This document shows, piece by piece, positions 5,121 to 7,592 of a DNA stretch of 7,592 nt. The DNA is taken from the NCBI GenBank assembly GCA_028276205.1, contig JAPYWU010000065.1, positions 1 through 7,592 of the forward strand, given 5' to 3'. The notes under the pieces were generated by a model. That model ran no database searches. It saw only the letters and a list, made by a program, of their open reading frames with translations, and was not told where the DNA came from. Each line of letters starts with the position of its first letter. Within the stretch, counting starts at the first letter, position 1. Both the position numbers and the translations under genes were made by a program. The DNA comes from Dictyoglomaceae bacterium (GTDB lineage: Bacteria > Dictyoglomota > Dictyoglomia > Dictyoglomales > Dictyoglomaceae).

Positions 5121-7592
5121 GAGATTTCTTCAGGTTCACCTCCATTTTCCAAAACTTCAGCTTTTTGAGTTTGAGCTTTTGCTGGAATGATTCTCTTAAA
5201 TAATCCTGAACCTGCTGGAATTAATCTACCAATAATAACATTTTCTTTTAATCCTTCCAGAGGATCCTCCTTACCCTTTACCGCTGCCTCTGCAAGTACT
5301 CTTGTTGTTTCTTGGAAAGATGCAGCAGAAATAACACTATCAGTTGTAAGAGCTGCTTTTGTTATTCCTAATACAACATCTTTAGCAGTAGGTGGTACTT
5401 TACCCTCTTCTTCAAGTTTTTGTCTGATCTTTTCAAAAGTAACTCTATTAACTAATTGACCAACCAAAAAGTTACTATCACCTGGATCCTCTATTCTCAC
5501 CCTATTAGTCATTTGTCTTACGATTACTTCTATATGTTTATCATTTATTTCTGCACCTTGTTTTGTGTATACCTTTTGTACCTCATCCACAATATATCTT
5601 TGTAAGGCAGCAAGTCCCTCATTAGCTAAAATATCAGCTGGGTTCCTATAACCCTTAGTTAATTCTTGTCCGACTGTTACATAATCACCCTCTTTTACTA
5701 ATAATTGAGCATTAGGCGGTAAGATATGTTCATCTTTTCCATCTTCTCCTTCGATGACAATTTTTTCTCCCGATTTTGTCCTTACAACCTTCACAATACC
5801 ACTTTTACCAGCAATAATCGATCTTCCTTTTGGCTTTCGTGCCTCAAAAAGTTCTTCTACACGAGGAAGACCTTGTACAATATCTTCAGTTTTTGCAGTT
5901 CTCTGCTGATAGGATGGAAAGTAAGCAAGAATTGTACCAAATTCAACTTTTGATCCAACCTTCACATGTATTTTCAATCCTCGAGGAATTCTATAAGTTT
6001 CTTCACCATCTGATGTTTTTATAATAATATAAGCCTCTCCTGTTGCCACAATATTATCTATGATCTCTCCATTACCTTCATTAATATTTGCCACTTCACC
6101 ATCTTTACATGCTTGTATTTTTACAGTTTCTCTACTATATTCAGCTATAATTTCTCCAGCCTCTACTCTGTCACCTATTCTAAACAGAAAACCAGCACCT
6201 TCTGGCAAAGGTATATTATATTCTTTTCCATCATCACCTTTAATTATTAAAGTATAGACCCAATAATGAGATTCTTCATTGTATACATAATCAATCTTTC
6301 CTCTATCTCGATCATATTTAATACCCACAAAAGTAAATCTTCTATTTTCTCCATTTTCTTTTCTTACACTTAATACCTCACCATTATATGGAGATATGAT
6401 ATATCTTAAGTTAGGTTCTATATATCCCAAACTCATTCCCTTAGTAACAACTTCTCCCTCGTATACAGATAAAACAGTGCCTGGGGGTAATAAAATCTCT
6501 TCTTTCTCATTTAAACCTTCAATTATCACCTTAGCATTAGGACTTACTATCATTCTTTCTTTCTTACCAAGTACTTCAAATCTTTCCCTAAATTTAATAT
6601 TTCCAAATCTTACATTTCCTGTTACTCTAACCTGAATATTTTGATGGCTTATAGAGGTTAACGCCACTCCACCAGTATGGAAGGTTCTCATGGTAAGCTG
6701 TGTACCAGGTTCTCCAATAGATTGAGCAGCAATTACACCTACAGCTTCACCTATATTAACTATTCTATGCATAGCTAAATCTTCACCATAACATTTTTGA
6801 CAAATACCTTTTTCGCTTTTACATGTCATAGGAGATCTTATTTTAATTCTTCTTATACCTGCTGCCTCTATCTTTTTAGCCTTTTCTACATCTATATATT
6901 CATTTCTTTTTACAATTAGTTCTCCTGTATCTGTATAGACATCCTCTGCTGCAAATCTTCCTATAATTCTATCCTTAAGAGTTAATACTACCTTTCCTTC
7001 ATCTTCCAATGGTTCCACATATATTCCATCATTTGTTCCGCAGTCTTCTTCTCTTATTACAAGGCTTTGAGCAACATCAACCAATCTTCTTGTTAAATAT
7101 CCAGAATCTGACGTTCTTAGAGCTGTATCTACTACTCCTTTACGAGCTCCATAAGATGATATAAAATGTTCTGATATGGTAAGTCCTTCATAGAAATTGG
7201 ATTTAATTGGTATATCCATAATTCTTCCTGAAGGATCAGACATTAATCCACGCATAGCTGCAAGTTGTCTTACTTGATCCACATTACCTCTTGCACCTGA
7301 AAAGGCCATCATAAATACTGAATTAAGCATATCAAAATTAGCAAGCATTATGTCTTTAACTTCTTCAGTTGCTTTAGTCCATATTTCAATAGCTCTATGA
7401 TATCTTTCTTCTTCAGAATAAAGACCACTTTCTACTGCCTTCTGTAAATTTAAAGCCTCCTCTTCAGCTTTCTTTATAACCTTCTCCTTCGCTTCTTTTG
7501 GTATTTCTATATCTACAATTGAGAAGCTTACTCCTGCTTTTGTAGCATACTTAAAACCTAATTTCTTGAGTTCATCCAAAAATTCTGCAATT
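5117..7592 (-). CDS. rpoC: DNA-directed RNA polymerase subunit beta-prime, 5'-truncated by the window edge
   Basis: The beta-prime subunit forms half of the RNA polymerase catalytic cleft. About 824 C-terminal residues are visible; the frame stays open to base 7592, and the catalytic NADFDGD region lies outside. Numbering from the first full codon (7591): the F-loop region GARGNVDQVRQLAAMRGLM near 99-117; the bridge helix (SYGARKGVVDTALRTSDSGYL and flanks, about 139-173); zinc site 2 cysteines 184, 257, 264 and 267; and trigger-loop N-half GTQLTMRTFHTGG 296-308. An insertion of about 257 residues follows (separate entry), then the trigger-loop C-half DIVQGLPRVEELFEA 570-584, NDKHIEVIVRQM 683-694 and SAASFQETT 755-763. 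The tail after GRLIPAGSG is rich in K, then E, and ends EPEEIS. A TTG at 7579 is internal, not a start. rpoB is expected just to the right. Confidence 0.98.
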   Translation of the reverse strand, partial: IAEFLDELKKLGFKYATKAGVSFSIVDIEIPKEAKEKVIKKAEEEALNLQKAVESGLYSEEERYHRAIEIWTKATEEVKDIMLANFDMLNSVFMMAFSGARGNVDQVRQLAAMRGLMSDPSGRIMDIPIKSNFYEGLTISEHFISSYGARKGVVDTALRTSDSGYLTRRLVDVAQSLVIREEDCGTNDGIYVEPLEDEGKVVLTLKDRIIGRFAAEDVYTDTGELIVKRNEYIDVEKAKKIEAAGIRRIKIRSPMTCKSEKGICQKCYGEDLAMHRIVNIGEAVGVIAAQSIGEPGTQLTMRTFHTGGVALTSISHQNIQVRVTGNVRFGNIKFRERFEVLGKKERMIVSPNAKVIIEGLNEKEEILLPPGTVLSVYEGEVVTKGMSLGYIEPNLRYIISPYNGEVLSVRKENGENRRFTFVGIKYDRDRGKIDYVYNEESHYWVYTLIIKGDDGKEYNIPLPEGAGFLFRIGDRVEAGEIIAEYSRETVKIQACKDGEVANINEGNGEIIDNIVATGEAYIIIKTSDGEETYRIPRGLKIHVKVGSKVEFGTILAYFPSYQQRTAKTEDIVQGLPRVEELFEARKPKGRSIIAGKSGIVKVVRTKSGEKIVIEGEDGKDEHILPPNAQLLVKEGDYVTVGQELTKGYRNPADILANEGLAALQRYIVDEVQKVYTKQGAEINDKHIEVIVRQMTNRVRIEDPGDSNFLVGQLVNRVTFEKIRQKLEEEGKVPPTAKDVVLGITKAALTTDSVISAASFQETTRVLAEAAVKGKEDPLEGLKENVIIGRLIPAGSGLFKRIIPAKAQTQKAEVLENGGEPEEIS
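5891..6661 (-). other. SI3-like insertion in the RpoC trigger loop, with repeated sandwich-barrel hybrid motifs
   Basis: Between the trigger-loop halves (FHTGGVA ends at 6662; EDIVQGLPR begins near 5887) lie about 257 extra residues. Firmicute and Thermus RpoC join these parts with only a few residues. Three ungapped 22-residue blocks inside it (6490-6425, 6208-6143 and 5989-5924) share the pattern [LI]P at 1-2, G at 4, G at 12, V at 15, G at 18, and usually a hydrophobic residue at 21. A fourth copy at 5722-5657 lies in the normal jaw region after the insertion, with N at position 4. The pattern resembles sandwich-barrel hybrid motifs, which make up the E. coli SI3 domain. The insertion is seen in the sequence; homology to SI3 is inferred. 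Confidence 0.8.

Noticed and set aside
5002..5190. Plus-strand frame of 62 codons across the rpoC-rpsL spacer
   Set aside because: It is mostly antisense to the rpsL start and rpoC end, it has no supported start, and the spacer part is simply AT-rich.
5187..6635. Several short plus-strand frames opposite rpoC (near 5187-5459, 5726-6024, 6060-6257 and 6396-6635)
   Set aside because: All are antisense to conserved RpoC sequence, they lack ribosome binding sites, and they resemble no known protein.
7577..7579. TTG at 7579 as the start of a shorter gene
   Set aside because: The frame continues upstream to the window edge with typical RpoC residues (IAEF before LDELKKLGFKYATKAG), so it is an internal leucine codon.

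Overview
This window holds a dense core translation and transcription gene cluster. Every supported gene lies on the minus strand, so the genes read right to left: rpoC (5' part outside the window), rpsL, rpsG, fusA, tuf, rpmG, tRNA-Trp(CCA), secE, and nusG (3' part outside the window). I saw no mobile element, CRISPR array, phage gene or accessory defence gene. I do not think the window contains an undescribed system. What deserves a second look is structure inside these familiar genes and the way two conserved gene blocks are joined.

Organism: the DNA is AT-rich and the coding strand is purine-rich, with AGA/AGG arginines and many ATA and AAA codons. EF-Tu carries the roughly 10-residue G-domain insertion known from Thermus. 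Genes are almost abutting and nearly all have strong GGAGG-type ribosome binding sites. This fits a thermophilic, low-GC, deep-branching bacterium. A Dictyoglomus-like organism is my best guess, made from general resemblance and not from a search. The large insertion in the RpoC trigger loop argues against an ordinary Firmicute or Thermus relative.

Layout, in direction of transcription: 7592-5117 is the C-terminal ~824 residues of RNA polymerase beta-prime. A 104-base spacer (5116-5013) with promoter-like elements follows. The str block comes next: rpsL (TTG start), rpsG (overlapping the rpsL stop by one base), fusA (GTG start) and tuf, with gaps of about 20 bases. Next are rpmG, a tRNA-Trp gene whose first two bases fall inside the rpmG stop codon, secE, and nusG, whose ribosome binding site points to a GTG start two codons inside the longest frame. 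No intergenic stretch exceeds about 105 bases, and I saw no convincing terminator.

How the genes work together: RpoC and NusG act in transcription. S12, S7 and L33 are ribosomal proteins. EF-Tu delivers aminoacyl-tRNA, and EF-G translocates. tRNA-Trp is a substrate of EF-Tu, and SecE belongs to the SecYEG export channel. The order joins the end of the rpoC-rpsL-rpsG-fusA-tuf block to the start of the rpmG-trnW-secE-nusG block. In many bacteria the second block lies upstream of rpoBC.
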